DNA of 64,000 bases, from the NCBI GenBank assembly GCA_021776195.1, contig JAJFGK010000162.1:124001-188000 (forward strand), read 5' to 3'. This stretch comes from Kiloniellaceae bacterium (GTDB lineage Bacteria; Pseudomonadota; Alphaproteobacteria; Kiloniellales; Kiloniellaceae). Within the stretch, counting starts at the first letter, position 1, and every line of letters begins with the position of its first letter. Made by a program: the position numbers and the translations under genes. The notes beneath the pieces are model-generated. The model searched no databases and was not told the DNA's origin. It worked only from the letters and a program-made list of their open reading frames with translations. Positions 44,215-55,364 of this stretch are shown here, piece by piece.

Positions 44215-45021
44215 ATGTGTGAACTCTTCGCCATGTCGAGCCGTCTGCCGAGCACCGTTGCCCTGTCCATGAAGACCTTTGCCGAGCATGGCGGCGGGAC
44301 CGCGCCGCATCGGGACGGCTGGGGCATCGCCTACTACAGGGATGCCTACGCCCAGTTGATCAAGGACGATAGTGCGGCCTACGACAGCGACTGGGTCCGT
44401 TTCGTGCAGGCGCGCGGCCTGCGCAGCAGCACCATCATCTCCCATATTCGCCAGGCAACCCGCGGCGCGGTGCGCCTGGAGAACACCCATCCTTTCGCCC
44501 GCGAGCTGGGCGGAAAGATGCATATCCTGGCGCACAACGGGACCCTGGTGGGCGTTCATGAGCACCCCGATTTCAAGCTGGGGGCCTACCGTTCGATCGG
44601 CGACACCGATTCGGAGCACGCCTTTTGCCATCTGCTGGACCGCATGAGCGGTATCTGGCTCGACCGGGCGGAGCCGCCGACCTTGACGCAACGCCTAGAG
44701 ATCTTCGCCGACTTTGCGACGCGGGCCCGCGCCCTGGGCTCGGCCAACTTCATTTACGGCGACAGCGAGTATCTCTTCTTGCAGGCGCATGAGCGTCATC
44801 ATGAGGACGGCGAGACCCGGCCGCCGGGACTGCACGCCCTGACCCGGCAGTGCCGCGAGCCAGCCGAAACGGTGACCGGCGGCGGGGTCGCGGTGACTGG
44901 CGAGGACAATCAGGCGGTGACGCTTTTCGCCTCGGTCCCGCTCACCGACGAGGACTGGGTGCCGCTGCCGAAAAACACCATCCTGGCCCTCAAGGACGGC
45001 GAGGTGGTGGCGCGCGGATAG
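44215..45021 (+). CDS. Class II glutamine amidotransferase, YafJ-like
   Basis: 268 residues. It starts MCELFAMSSRLPSTV, leaving Cys2 as the N-terminal nucleophile after Met removal. HRDGWGIAYY, SHIRQATRGAVRLENTHPF and HNGTLVG are the glutaminase-fold motifs. No synthetase domain follows, so it is a free-standing glutaminase-like protein of unknown acceptor. A hairpin AGAGAG-AAG-CTCTCT (44198-44212) ends 2 nt before the ATG and covers the likely ribosome binding site. Confidence 0.88.
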   Translation: MCELFAMSSRLPSTVALSMKTFAEHGGGTAPHRDGWGIAYYRDAYAQLIKDDSAAYDSDWVRFVQARGLRSSTIISHIRQATRGAVRLENTHPFARELGGKMHILAHNGTLVGVHEHPDFKLGAYRSIGDTDSEHAFCHLLDRMSGIWLDRAEPPTLTQRLEIFADFATRARALGSANFIYGDSEYLFLQAHERHHEDGETRPPGLHALTRQCREPAETVTGGGVAVTGEDNQAVTLFASVPLTDEDWVPLPKNTILALKDGEVVARG

Positions 45022-45093
45022 GCCATACTCCCGCTGTCGCCGTCGTGGCATGATGGGTCCTCATGGCGTTTCAGAGAACAGGAGATCGCGACC

Positions 45094-46137
45094 ATGCGGG
45101 CGGCGCTTTACGACGTATTTCAAGGACCCATCGGGGTGGAACGGGTCGCCGACCCGACGCCGCCGCCCGACGGCGTCGTCCTCAAGGTCATGGCCAACGG
45201 TGTGTGCCGCAGCGACTGGCATGCCTGGATGGGCCACGATCCCGACATCAAGTCCCTGCCCCACGTCCCGGGGCACGAGTGCGCCGGCCTGGTCGAGGCG
45301 GTGGGCGCCGAGGTCAAGCGCTGGCGGGTCGGCGACCGCGCCATTCTCCCGGTGGTCTCCGGCTGCGGGCACTGTGCCACCTGCCTCGCGGGCCAGCATC
45401 AGGTCTGCCCCGACCAGTTTCAGCCCGGCTTCACCGCCTGGGGCTCCTTTGCCGAGTATGTCTCGCTTTCCTATGCGGACGCCAATCTGGTCGCCCTGCC
45501 CGAGACCCTGTCCTTTGCCGTGGGCGCCAGCCTCGGATGCCGTTTCACCACGGCCTGGCGGGTGATCGTCCAGCAGGGCCGGGTCACCCCGGGTCAGTGG
45601 GTCGCGATCTATGCCTGCGGCGGCGTCGGCCTTTCCGCCGTGATGATCGCCGCCGCCCTGGGCGCCCAGGTCATCGCGGTCGACATCGATCCGGCCAAGC
45701 TGAACCTGGCCAAGGCCATCGGCGCCCACCACACCATCGACGGACGCGAGACCAACGACGTTCCAGCCGCGATCCGCGAGCTCACCGGTGGCGGCGTCGC
45801 GGTCTCGGTCGATGCCTTGGGGCAGCCGCAGCTTTGCCGCGATTCGATTCTGTCCTTGAAGCGCCAGGGGCGCCACGTTCAGGTCGGCCTCCTGCTCGGC
45901 GGCGACAACGACCCGCCGCTGCCCATGGACCGTGTCATCGCCCAGGAGTTGGAGATTGTCGGCAGCCATGCCATGGCGGGCCACAGCTTTGGCCCGCTGA
46001 TGGCGCTGATCGAGGCCGGGGGTCTTGACCCGGAACGTCTGATCCACCGCCGGGTCTCGCTCGAGGAGGGGGCCAAAACCCTCGAGACCATGGGCGACTT
46101 CAGCGAACTCGGGGTCACCATGATCGAGGCCTTCTGA
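45094..46137 (+). CDS. Zinc-dependent alcohol dehydrogenase family protein
   Basis: 347 residues, MDR superfamily. Catalytic zinc ligands: Cys in GVCRSDWHAW, His-Glu in GHECAGLV. The structural zinc lobe is complete, SGCGHCATCLAGQHQVCPDQ. NAD(P) binding is shown by YACGGVGLSAVMIAAALGAQVIAVDID, where the Asp favours NAD. CAGGAG precedes the ATG. The substrate is likely a primary or secondary alcohol or aldehyde. Confidence 0.92.
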   Translation: MRAALYDVFQGPIGVERVADPTPPPDGVVLKVMANGVCRSDWHAWMGHDPDIKSLPHVPGHECAGLVEAVGAEVKRWRVGDRAILPVVSGCGHCATCLAGQHQVCPDQFQPGFTAWGSFAEYVSLSYADANLVALPETLSFAVGASLGCRFTTAWRVIVQQGRVTPGQWVAIYACGGVGLSAVMIAAALGAQVIAVDIDPAKLNLAKAIGAHHTIDGRETNDVPAAIRELTGGGVAVSVDALGQPQLCRDSILSLKRQGRHVQVGLLLGGDNDPPLPMDRVIAQELEIVGSHAMAGHSFGPLMALIEAGGLDPERLIHRRVSLEEGAKTLETMGDFSELGVTMIEAF

Positions 46138-46165
46138 CCGCCTCGATCCGTTAGGTGCAAAAAGA

Positions 46166-46193
46166 AAACCCCCTCTCTTGCGAGAGGGGGTTT
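46166..46193 (-). terminator. Rho-independent terminator of the OmpA-like lipoprotein gene
   Basis: A perfect 12-bp stem (AAACCCCCTCTC/GAGAGGGGGTTT) with loop TTGC. On the minus strand it is followed by TTTTCTTTTT, so it terminates the ompA-like gene that ends at 46237; it also lies about 30 nt after the plus-strand dehydrogenase gene. Confidence 0.92.
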
Positions 46194-46236
46194 CCAACGC
46201 GGTGTCTCTGCGACGCCGCGGTTTCTCGAACGGTCT

Positions 46237-47094
46237 TTAGAAGAGGGTCACCGTGGCGACACGGTTGCCCTGTTCCACCACGCCGTCCTCGGTGTTGACC
46301 AAGGGCTTGGTCTCACCGGCCGCTTCCGACGAGATCCGGCCGCGGGAGACGCCCGCGGAGATCAGCTCGCCAATGACGGTATTGGTGCGGCGCTCGGAGA
46401 GTGCCTGGTTGTAGTCGAGCGCACCCGAGGTATCGGTGTGGCCGACGATGTGGATCGCCCGATCCGGGGCCGCCTTGGCTGCCTCGATGATGACGCTCAT
46501 GACCGGTGCCTGATCGGTACGGACGCCAGAGTCATCGAAGTCGAAGTAGACCAGGAATTCGGCCGGCTCGGGTGCCGGTATCATGACCTTTTCAGGCTCC
46601 GGCTCCGGCTCGGTTGCGATGGCCTGTTGAACCGCGTTCAGCGCCGCCCAGAACTGGTCGCGGCAGCGCGCGATGTCATCGGGCTGGAAATTCTCTTCCT
46701 GCTCCTGGAACCAGCAGTCCCACATGACCTGGGCCTTGGCGGCCGAGTCGGGCAGGGCCTGGCGGCCGCCCCCGTCGAGGGCTTCGGTGAGCAGCCGGCG
46801 TGCCTCCGCCAACTCGCCCACGGTTTCCGCCGGCAGATTGCGCGAGCTCATTTCGTCCGCCAGGACATTGCCGCCAGCGGCCGACGCAATAGCTTTGGCG
46901 CCGAAGTGGTCGGCATCGCCATAGTCGCCCTCTCGGAATTCGTCGCCGGCGATCTGTGTGTAGTAGTAGTGCAGTGAAGACGTGAAGGCATCGCCTGACG
47001 GCTTCATCATCTGGGCCTTCTCGTACTGCGTGCCGCAGCCGGTGAGAGCAAGGGCCATGAGCCCGGCCAGAATTGTAACGCCCCGGAATTTCAT
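46237..47094 (-). CDS. OmpA family outer membrane lipoprotein
   Basis: 285 residues. A lipoprotein signal peptide ends in the lipobox LTGC, so Cys20 should be lipidated. The middle (about 30-165) is helical, with no clear family, and a PEPEPEPEK linker follows. The C-terminal OmpA domain that binds peptidoglycan has FLVYFDFDDSGVRTDQAPVM, HIVGHTDTSGALDYNQALSERRTNTV and a final GNRVATVTLF. Probably anchors the outer membrane to the cell wall. Confidence 0.92.
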   Translation of the reverse strand: MKFRGVTILAGLMALALTGCGTQYEKAQMMKPSGDAFTSSLHYYYTQIAGDEFREGDYGDADHFGAKAIASAAGGNVLADEMSSRNLPAETVGELAEARRLLTEALDGGGRQALPDSAAKAQVMWDCWFQEQEENFQPDDIARCRDQFWAALNAVQQAIATEPEPEPEKVMIPAPEPAEFLVYFDFDDSGVRTDQAPVMSVIIEAAKAAPDRAIHIVGHTDTSGALDYNQALSERRTNTVIGELISAGVSRGRISSEAAGETKPLVNTEDGVVEQGNRVATVTLF

Positions 47095-47287
47095 TTCGCA
47101 GTTCCCCCGTTATACGGTTGTGCGATGAGACGGCGAGGCCTGGTCGGCCCCCCCGGCGGGAGTTTTCCCTGCGGCATTCTACGAATTCGAGCCACTCAAT
47201 CAATGTAAACCGAACGAATTATCCCCCATTAAGTAGAAATACTTAGGAAGTTCGTGTTCCTCCAACGGCGTGGTAGTGGCAGCAGTA

Positions 47288-48238
47288 CTAACGTAAGCCT
47301 TCGCGTGTATCCGAACTCGGGGTTGAGCCGTTAAACGTCGCTTCGGGCCAGCGCCGATGGAGCCAGAGCCATTCCTCGGGTCGATCGCGAATCCAACTCT
47401 CCAGAATCTCGTTGAGGCGGGCGGTGATCAAGATCAGGTCGGCTTTCCGAGACCCGCTCGGTTCGATCTCCAGCGCCGGGTAGCAGGTCATGCGAAAACG
47501 AGCCGCGCCGAGCCGCTCGATACGGATCGGATAGATCGGGCAGCGAAAGCGGCGCGAGAGAATCGCGATCGCAGGCGTCGTCATGGCGGGCTTTCCGAAA
47601 AAGGGCACGGCGATCCCGTCGTTGATTTTCTGATCGATCAAGGCGCCGAAGACGCCTCCCGCCTTCAGCGCCTCGACGATGCGAAGACCGCTCTCGGGTC
47701 CCTTCGGGACGCGCTCGCCGCCCCAAACGCCGCGCAGCGACTCCAAGACGCGCCGCACCAGCGGATTGTTCGGTTCACGCACCACGCTGATCAGCTCGAC
47801 GCCCTGCCGGTTGGCGATGGCCCCCATCACCTCCCAATTGGCGAAGTGGCCGGAAACGCCGATCCCCGGCGTGCCAGGATCGCGGATCGAATCCGCGCGC
47901 TCGAACCCGATCTCCTCGACCCGGCCGCTCGCCGGATCGGTGATCGCACGCAAATGCGCGTACTCGCCGGCGACCCGACCCAGATTGTCCCACATGCCAA
48001 GCAGGATACGTTCGATCTCCGCGGTGTCCCTCTCCGGAAGGGCGAAGCGGAGATGGCGCCTGGCCCGCCGGCTGATGCCCAGCCGCGGCCCCAGGCGGCG
48101 GCCCAGCCAGGCGCCGAAATTGGAGGCGGTCTCCACCGGAAGGGCACGGAAGATCGAGAGGCCGAGATAGAGCCCCGCGGCCTCGAGGGGGTAACGCAGG
48201 GTGCGCTTGAGGAACGGCTGGCGACGTTTTGTCCTCAT
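47288..48238 (-). CDS. lpxL: Lipid A biosynthesis acyltransferase, LpxL/HtrB-like
   Basis: 316 residues. One N-terminal hydrophobic segment (YPLEAAGLYLGLSIF) anchors it to the inner membrane. The catalytic H-x4-E is in VSGHFANWEVM, and GALIDQKINDGIAVPFFGKPAMTTPA is the family's second block. It adds a secondary acyl chain to Kdo-lipid A or a precursor. A 4-nt overlap with lpxK supports the operon. It could also be an LpxM-type paralogue. Confidence 0.88.
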   Translation of the reverse strand: MRTKRRQPFLKRTLRYPLEAAGLYLGLSIFRALPVETASNFGAWLGRRLGPRLGISRRARRHLRFALPERDTAEIERILLGMWDNLGRVAGEYAHLRAITDPASGRVEEIGFERADSIRDPGTPGIGVSGHFANWEVMGAIANRQGVELISVVREPNNPLVRRVLESLRGVWGGERVPKGPESGLRIVEALKAGGVFGALIDQKINDGIAVPFFGKPAMTTPAIAILSRRFRCPIYPIRIERLGAARFRMTCYPALEIEPSGSRKADLILITARLNEILESWIRDRPEEWLWLHRRWPEATFNGSTPSSDTREGLR

Positions 48239-49218
48239 GCGCGGGACCCCAGGATCAACCGGTCATGCAAGAACGCCAGGGTCTCGGCTTCGTTCTCCCA
48301 GGCCACCTCCACCGGCAGGACGGTCACGGCGCCGCGCAGGTCGTGGGGAAGCCGCACAAGGTCCTTTTCCGTTGTCACCGCCCGGAGGCCGCGCTGCTCG
48401 GCCTCCCGCAGAAGCGCCGCCAGCTCGGCGCGGCTGTAGGGATGGTGGTCGGCAAAGGCGTGCTCCACCGAGATCGTCGCGCCGGCCTGCCGCAGGGTCG
48501 CGAAGAACTTCTGCGGCCGGCCGATGCCGGCGAAGGCCAGGACCGCTTGACCGGCCAGGTCCGGCGCGGTCGGCCCCGGCAGCAGTCGGGCCGCCAGGAC
48601 CGGGATCCGCCGGTCCAGGCGATCCAGCAAGCCGTGACGGTCTTCGCCCAGCAGAACCACGGCCTGGGCCCGGGCGAGGGCGTCATCGAGACCTTCGCGT
48701 AACGGTCCGGCCGGGATCAGCCGGCCGTTGCCCAGGCCATAGTCGCCGTCGATGACCAGAAGGGAGATGTCCTTGTGCAAAGCCGGGTCCTGAAATCCGT
48801 CATCGAGCAGCAGCAGACCGGCGCCGCCGGCGACCGCCAAAGCCGCGCCCGCGGCCCGGTCGGCCGCGACCCAGGTCGGCGCGTTGGCAGCCAGCAGCAG
48901 GGCCTCGTCGCCAACCAGCCCGGCGTCGTGAACCGCGGGATCCACGCGCAGTGGCGCCTTGTTGGCGCCGCCATAACCACGGGTCAGTACCTGCGGCCGG
49001 TCGCCGCCCCTGGCCAGCAGGCCGACCAGGGACAGAACCACCGGCGTCTTGCCGGCACCGCCCGCGACCAGATTGCCAACGCAGATCACCGGGATCGGCG
49101 CCCGGTAGCGCGCCGGCCTGGCGGCGCGCCGGCGGCTGGCGAGACCCCAGACCGCCGCCGCGGGGGCGAGCAGGCGGGCCTGCCATCCGGTCTCGCGCCA
49201 GAAATCAGGCGCGCGCAT
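48235..49218 (-). CDS. lpxK: Tetraacyldisaccharide 4'-kinase LpxK
   Basis: Phosphorylates the lipid A disaccharide at the 4' position. 327 residues. The P-loop is VGNLVAGGAGKTPVVLSL near residue 48, followed by LTRGYGG, VGDEALLLA, and LLLLDDGFQDPALHKDISLLVIDG; the C-terminus has the FAGIGRPQKFF and TTEKDLVRLP motifs. The start at 49218 gives MRAPDFW, the common beginning. In the lpxL-lpxK-DUF374-msbA run. Confidence 0.95.
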   Translation of the reverse strand: MRAPDFWRETGWQARLLAPAAAVWGLASRRRAARPARYRAPIPVICVGNLVAGGAGKTPVVLSLVGLLARGGDRPQVLTRGYGGANKAPLRVDPAVHDAGLVGDEALLLAANAPTWVAADRAAGAALAVAGGAGLLLLDDGFQDPALHKDISLLVIDGDYGLGNGRLIPAGPLREGLDDALARAQAVVLLGEDRHGLLDRLDRRIPVLAARLLPGPTAPDLAGQAVLAFAGIGRPQKFFATLRQAGATISVEHAFADHHPYSRAELAALLREAEQRGLRAVTTEKDLVRLPHDLRGAVTVLPVEVAWENEAETLAFLHDRLILGSRA

Positions 49219-49924
49219 CGCACGCTTCCTTCGCCGCCGGTTCGATGGGGACCCGGCCGCAACGCCGTTCGGCATCGGCGGTAAGGCGGTTCATCGCGGA
49301 CTCGACCGCGCCACGGGCCTGTTCCAGATCCGCCGCCGACGCCTCGCGCGGGACCAGGATCGGGTCGCCGAGCAGGATCACGCCGCGGCCGAAGGGATAG
49401 GGCAGCCAGAAACAGTCCCAGGATCCCAGAGCCCGGCCGCGGCTGGTCGCGGCGCCCAGAGGCACGATCGGGGCGCGGGACAGTTGGGCCGTCTTGACCG
49501 CGCCCGCCTTGGCCCGCATGCGCGGCCCCCGTGGACCGTCCGGTGTGATCACGACGATACCGCTGTCACCCAGGATACGGGTCATTTGACGCAGGGCCGA
49601 GACGCCGCCACGCCGCGAGGAGCCGGCCACCGTCTCCATTCCCAGCCGCTTCATGCCGCCGGAGATCAAGAGACCGTCGCGGTGACTCGAAATCAGGATA
49701 TGTACCGGTCTGTCGGGCGGCTTGATCGGCATGGTCAGCAGCATGCGGCCGTGCCACAGGCAGGCGATGACCGGGCCGCCTCCCTCGGTTACGGCCTTTG
49801 CCGCGGGACTCGGCTCGACCGTCCAGCGGGTCGTGCGCCAGACCAACCGGACGTAAAGCGCGACCAAGCGTCCCGACAGCCGCTGTGCCCAGGGGTTCTT
49901 GAGAAACGCTTTGGCGGGTCGCAC
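49205..49924 (-). CDS. DUF374 lysophospholipid acyltransferase family protein
   Basis: 239 residues, GTG start. VIACLWHGRMLLTMP near residue 52 carries the conserved His, followed by LISSHRDGLLIS, GSSRRGGVSALRQM and VITPDGPRGPRM, the DUF374 pattern related to acyltransferases. Such genes often lie between msbA and waaA/lpxK. Here waaA is absent from between them. It overlaps the lpxK start by 14 nt. Probably modifies lipid A or a phospholipid intermediate. Confidence 0.88.
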   Translation of the reverse strand: MRPAKAFLKNPWAQRLSGRLVALYVRLVWRTTRWTVEPSPAAKAVTEGGGPVIACLWHGRMLLTMPIKPPDRPVHILISSHRDGLLISGGMKRLGMETVAGSSRRGGVSALRQMTRILGDSGIVVITPDGPRGPRMRAKAGAVKTAQLSRAPIVPLGAATSRGRALGSWDCFWLPYPFGRGVILLGDPILVPREASAADLEQARGAVESAMNRLTADAERRCGRVPIEPAAKEACDARA

Positions 49925-49954
49925 CGGTCCGAATCGCTCTGGTCAGGTCGCCGG

Positions 49955-51769
<1,815 letters not shown>

Positions 51770-52008
51770 TTCTGCCGTCGGGCCCAATTCTGCTTTCGGC
51801 CCCGTTTTCGGGTGAGGCAAAGACAGCCCGCTGTCGCTGGTGGCACTCGATCCGTCGGTCAAAATCGTCCGCTCGCGCTAAGGGGGCGCTCCCGGCCCCG
51901 AATCGGGCCGGACAGTAGCACAGGCCTGGCGCGCTTGACCACTTGGCCCCTGTGCTCTCGACCCCTGGAACGCTTGACCGGGCTCGCCTCCTTGGGCTTG
52001 AAGGGAGC

Positions 52009-52974
52009 ATGAGCGAGACGGGGGCGGTCGAGACAGGACTGGACCGGCGGGCGCGGCGGCGGTTGCTGGTCATTCTCAATCCCGCGGCCGGCACCGCCCG
52101 GCGGCGGCGTTTGACCGCTGTGGTCGATTCGCTGGAAGGGCTCGGCTGCCAGGTCGAACTGCGCGAGACCGCGGGCCCGGGCGATGCCCGGCGCCTGGCC
52201 CGCGAGGCCGAGCCGGGCGCCTTCGATGTGATCGTCGCGGCGGGCGGCGACGGCACCATCGCCGAGGTCCTGGACGGATTGGCGCTGGGCGAAGAGGGTC
52301 GCGGCGCTGGGTTGTCCGGTGGTGCGGCTCCGGCGCTGGGGATCATCCCGCTTGGCACGGCCAACGTGCTGGCCGCGGAACTGGCTTTGCCGTCCGATCC
52401 CTTGACCTTGTCGCGCTATCTCGCCCTGGGGCCGCTGCGGCGGGTGCGCTTCGGCCGGCTGATCGGCGGTGCCTATTTCGGCGCCATGGTGGGCGCCGGT
52501 TTCGATGCCTTCGTGGTGGCCGGCGTCAATCTCAAGGTCAAGCGCTGGGTCGGCAAGGCGGCTTATGGTCTGACGGCACTGGCGATCTGGTTTCGTCCCC
52601 TGCCGGTGCTGCAGGTGACGGTCGATGGCCAGGCCCACCGGGCGGCGGCGGTGATCGTCTCCAAGGGGCGCTTCTACGCCGGCCGCTTCCTGGTGGCCCC
52701 GGACGCGCGGCTCGACGACGGCTGCCTGCATAGCTGTCTGTTTCAATCCGGCGGCCCCTTGCGGCGTTTGGTCTATGGCTTGGCCATGGCCTTCGGCAGG
52801 TTGCCGTCGCTCGGCGACTATCGGGTGATACCGGGCCGGCGGGTGACCATCGAAGCTGTCGGGGCGGGGCCGCCCGAGGCCCCCCTGCAGGGCGACGGCG
52901 ACATCATCGCCGCGCTGCCGGTCGAGATTGTCTTGGGCGATGCCTCTGTTCCGCTGGTCTTTCCGCCCGGCTGA
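52009..52974 (+). CDS. Diacylglycerol kinase catalytic domain protein
   Basis: 321 residues of the YegS/diacylglycerol kinase type. LVILNPAAGTARRRRL is the first block and VAAGGDGTIAEVLDGL the nucleotide-binding GGDGT, followed by LGIIPLGTANVLAAEL. The C-terminus GDYRVIPGRRVTIEAVG fits. The start at 52009 has AAGGGAG just before it. It is probably a lipid or sphingoid-base kinase; the substrate is unknown. Confidence 0.9.
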   Translation: MSETGAVETGLDRRARRRLLVILNPAAGTARRRRLTAVVDSLEGLGCQVELRETAGPGDARRLAREAEPGAFDVIVAAGGDGTIAEVLDGLALGEEGRGAGLSGGAAPALGIIPLGTANVLAAELALPSDPLTLSRYLALGPLRRVRFGRLIGGAYFGAMVGAGFDAFVVAGVNLKVKRWVGKAAYGLTALAIWFRPLPVLQVTVDGQAHRAAAVIVSKGRFYAGRFLVAPDARLDDGCLHSCLFQSGGPLRRLVYGLAMAFGRLPSLGDYRVIPGRRVTIEAVGAGPPEAPLQGDGDIIAALPVEIVLGDASVPLVFPPG

Positions 52975-52996
52975 CCGGAACGGGCCGGGCGCGCGG

Positions 52997-54334
52997 CTAC
53001 ATGCCGGCAATCGTCATGCCATCGATCCGCAGGGTCGGCGCGTTGGTGCCGAAGCGGAACTCCAGATCGCTGGCCGGCGTCATCTCGCGGTACATGTCGA
53101 TCAGGTTTCCGGCGACGGTCGCTTCGCCGACCGGATGGGTCAACTGGCCCTTCTCGATCCAAAAGCCGCCGGCGCCGCGGCTATAGTCGCCGGTCACCGG
53201 GCTGACGCCCATACCCATCATCTCGGTGACGTAGAGACCACGCTCGACTCCGGCAATCATGTCTTCGGGACTGACCTTGCCGGCCTCCAGATAAAGGTTG
53301 CTGGTGCCGGGGCTCGGTGGCCCGCCGGTGCCGCGCGCCGCGTGGCCGGTGGTGGTCATCCCCAACTGCCGCGCCGAGGCGAGATCGAGCAGCCAGGTCG
53401 TCAAGCGGCCGTCCTCGACCAAGGCCTGGCGCCGGTTCGCCACGCCCTCGCCGTCGAATGGTTTCGAGCGCAGGCCGCGCGGGCGATGGGGGTCGTCGAC
53501 GATGGTGATGCCCGCGGCGAAGACTGCTTCGCCCAGCTTTTCCTTCAGGAAAGAAGTGCCGCGGGCCACCGCCGGCCCCGAGATCGCGCCGGCGAAGTGG
53601 CCGAGCAGACTGCTGGCCACCCTGGGCTCGAAGATCACCGGCAGGCTGGCCGTTTCGGGCTTGCGCGGGTTCATCCGCGCCACCGCCCTTTCGCCCGCGC
53701 GCCGTCCGACAGCGGCCGGGTCGTCCAGGTCGGCGCCGTGCACCTTCGATGAAAAATCGTAGTCCCGCTGCATATCCAGGCCTTCGCCGGCCAGAACGGC
53801 GACGCCCAGCCCATGGCCGCTGCGCGCGTAGCTGCCGAAAAAGCCGTTTGAGGTGGCCAGGGACACGCCGCTGCGCGACCAACCGGCCTCGGCGCCCTCG
53901 GAATTGGTCACGCCGGCGACCGCGCGGGCGGCCTCTTCGCAAGCCCTGGCCCGCTCGATCAGCGTCGCCTCGGCGGGCTCGTCCGGATCGCAAAGGTCGA
54001 GATCGGGAAAATCGGTCGCCAGGTCCTCGCGCGGGGCCAGGCCGCAGTATGGGTCTTCCGGCACCGCCTTGACCATGGCCAGCGCGCGTTCGACCAGTTC
54101 GTCGAGGGCCGCGGTGGAAAAATCCGTCGAAGACACCGAGGCTTGCTTTTGTCCGAGCATGACCCGCAGACCCAGATCCTGGCTCTCCTCGCGCTCCAGC
54201 CGCTCAGTCCGGCCAAGGCGCTGGGCGTGGGACAGGGCCACGGATTCGACCAGCAGGGCATCGGCGCCGTCGGCGCCCGCGCGTTTGGCCTTGTCGATCA
54301 GCAGCTCCAGAAGGTCGCGGGTTTCGTCGCTCAT
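52997..54334 (-). CDS. pmbA: TldD/PmbA family metalloprotease, PmbA-like
   Basis: 445 residues. PmbA (TldE) lacks the HExxxH zinc site of TldD but forms an obligate complex with it, acting in peptide antibiotic maturation and CcdA turnover. Typical features are ESQDLGLRVMLGQKQASVSSTDFS near residue 50, the SNGFFGSYARSGHGLGVAVLA block, SVVGHFAGAISGPAVARGTSFL-like sequence and the Gly-rich MMGMGVSPVTGDYSRGAGGFWIEKGQ near the C-terminus. No HExxxH is seen. The TldD partner is not in the window. Confidence 0.93.
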   Translation of the reverse strand: MSDETRDLLELLIDKAKRAGADGADALLVESVALSHAQRLGRTERLEREESQDLGLRVMLGQKQASVSSTDFSTAALDELVERALAMVKAVPEDPYCGLAPREDLATDFPDLDLCDPDEPAEATLIERARACEEAARAVAGVTNSEGAEAGWSRSGVSLATSNGFFGSYARSGHGLGVAVLAGEGLDMQRDYDFSSKVHGADLDDPAAVGRRAGERAVARMNPRKPETASLPVIFEPRVASSLLGHFAGAISGPAVARGTSFLKEKLGEAVFAAGITIVDDPHRPRGLRSKPFDGEGVANRRQALVEDGRLTTWLLDLASARQLGMTTTGHAARGTGGPPSPGTSNLYLEAGKVSPEDMIAGVERGLYVTEMMGMGVSPVTGDYSRGAGGFWIEKGQLTHPVGEATVAGNLIDMYREMTPASDLEFRFGTNAPTLRIDGMTIAGM

Positions 54335-54370
54335 GCAGGTCCTCGCGGCGGCCCCAAGTGGGGTTCATTG

Positions 54371-55195
54371 TCACGGTTTGAGGAGCGCGCTGATGTCCCT
54401 GAAGGAGGCCCCCCGGCTGGCGAAGGCGAAAGTGCCTGCTTCGTGCATTTCCCGCAAGCCTTCGATCAGGGCGCCGGCCGCCACCCGGTAGAGGGTCGAG
54501 CCGAGGCTGACCCGCTTGACCCCGGCCTCGGTCAGCTCGCCGAGCTGGAGGGCGGCGCCGCCTTCCCCCACCACCACGTTGACCGGCCGGCTCAGGGCGG
54601 CGGTCACCGCGGCGATGGCTTCGAGATCGGGCAGGCCCGGCGCATAGAGCACATCGGCGCCGGCCGCCTCGAAGGCCTGCAGGCGGGCGATCGTGTCATC
54701 CAGGTCATGGCGGCCATGCAGGAAGTTCTCGGCCCGGGCGGTCAGGGTGAAGGGGAAGGGCTGGGCCCGCGCCGCCTCGACCGCGGCCGCGACCCGCTCG
54801 ATGGCCAGGGCCTTGTCATAGATCGGCGCCGCGCGGTCGCCCGAGGCATCCTCCACCGAACAGCCCACCAACCCGGTTTGCGCGGCCAGACCGATGCAGT
54901 CGGCCACGCCGGCGGGATCGTCGGCAAAACAGTTCTCCAGGTCGGCCGAGACCGGCAGATCGCAGGCCTCGACGATATCGCGCGAGTGGTCCAGCGCCTC
55001 CTGGCGGGTCAAGCTGCCGTCGCGGCGCCCCAGGGCGAAGGCGGCACCGGCACTGGTCGTGGCCAGGGCCTCGAAGCCCATGGCGGCGGCGATCCGGGCC
55101 GTGCCCCGGTCCCAGGGGTTGGGAATGATGAAGGCGCCTGGCCGGTGATGGAGGGCCTGGAACCGGACGGCTTTTTCGCTCTGCGTGCTGCTCAT
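54371..55195 (-). CDS. Isocitrate lyase/PEP mutase family protein
   Basis: 274 residues. The (beta/alpha)8 fold is marked by GAFIIPNPWDRGTARIAAAMGFEALATTSAG, LPVSADLENCFADDP (metal-binding Asp), VGCSVEDASGD and LTARAENFLHGRHDLDDTIARLQAFEAAGADVLYAPGL. The KKCGH lyase cysteine loop of ICL is absent, so it is a carboxyphosphonoenolpyruvate mutase-like or 2-methylisocitrate-lyase-like member. The gene diverges from a WYL regulator, and a palindrome in the gap probably regulates it. Confidence 0.88.
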   Translation of the reverse strand: MSSTQSEKAVRFQALHHRPGAFIIPNPWDRGTARIAAAMGFEALATTSAGAAFALGRRDGSLTRQEALDHSRDIVEACDLPVSADLENCFADDPAGVADCIGLAAQTGLVGCSVEDASGDRAAPIYDKALAIERVAAAVEAARAQPFPFTLTARAENFLHGRHDLDDTIARLQAFEAAGADVLYAPGLPDLEAIAAVTAALSRPVNVVVGEGGAALQLGELTEAGVKRVSLGSTLYRVAAGALIEGLREMHEAGTFAFASRGASFRDISALLKP

Positions 55196-55289
55196 GACAG
55201 GGGGTCCTTCATGCGATAATGGCGGTTTGTGAAGCTGGGCCTTCGGGTCGTTTCCCAGGAAGCGGCTCCAGGAAGCGGCCGCGGATTGA

Positions 55290-55341
55290 ACCCTACTGCA
55301 ACCCTCCTGACAGTATACTGTCAGGAGGGTTGCAGTAGGGT
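55290..55341. promoter_or_regulatory. 52-bp perfect palindromic operator
   Basis: A perfect palindrome with no spacer, centred on GTATAC; the half-site contains CTACTGCAACCCTCCTGACAG. It lies 24 nt before the WYL regulator start and 95 nt before the divergent mutase start. A degenerate copy of the CTCCTGACA part occurs downstream of the regulator. It is a likely dimeric operator for the regulator and would fold into a strong hairpin in RNA. Confidence 0.8.
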
Positions 55342-55364
55342 GGCGTCATTGGAGGAGAGCGATC

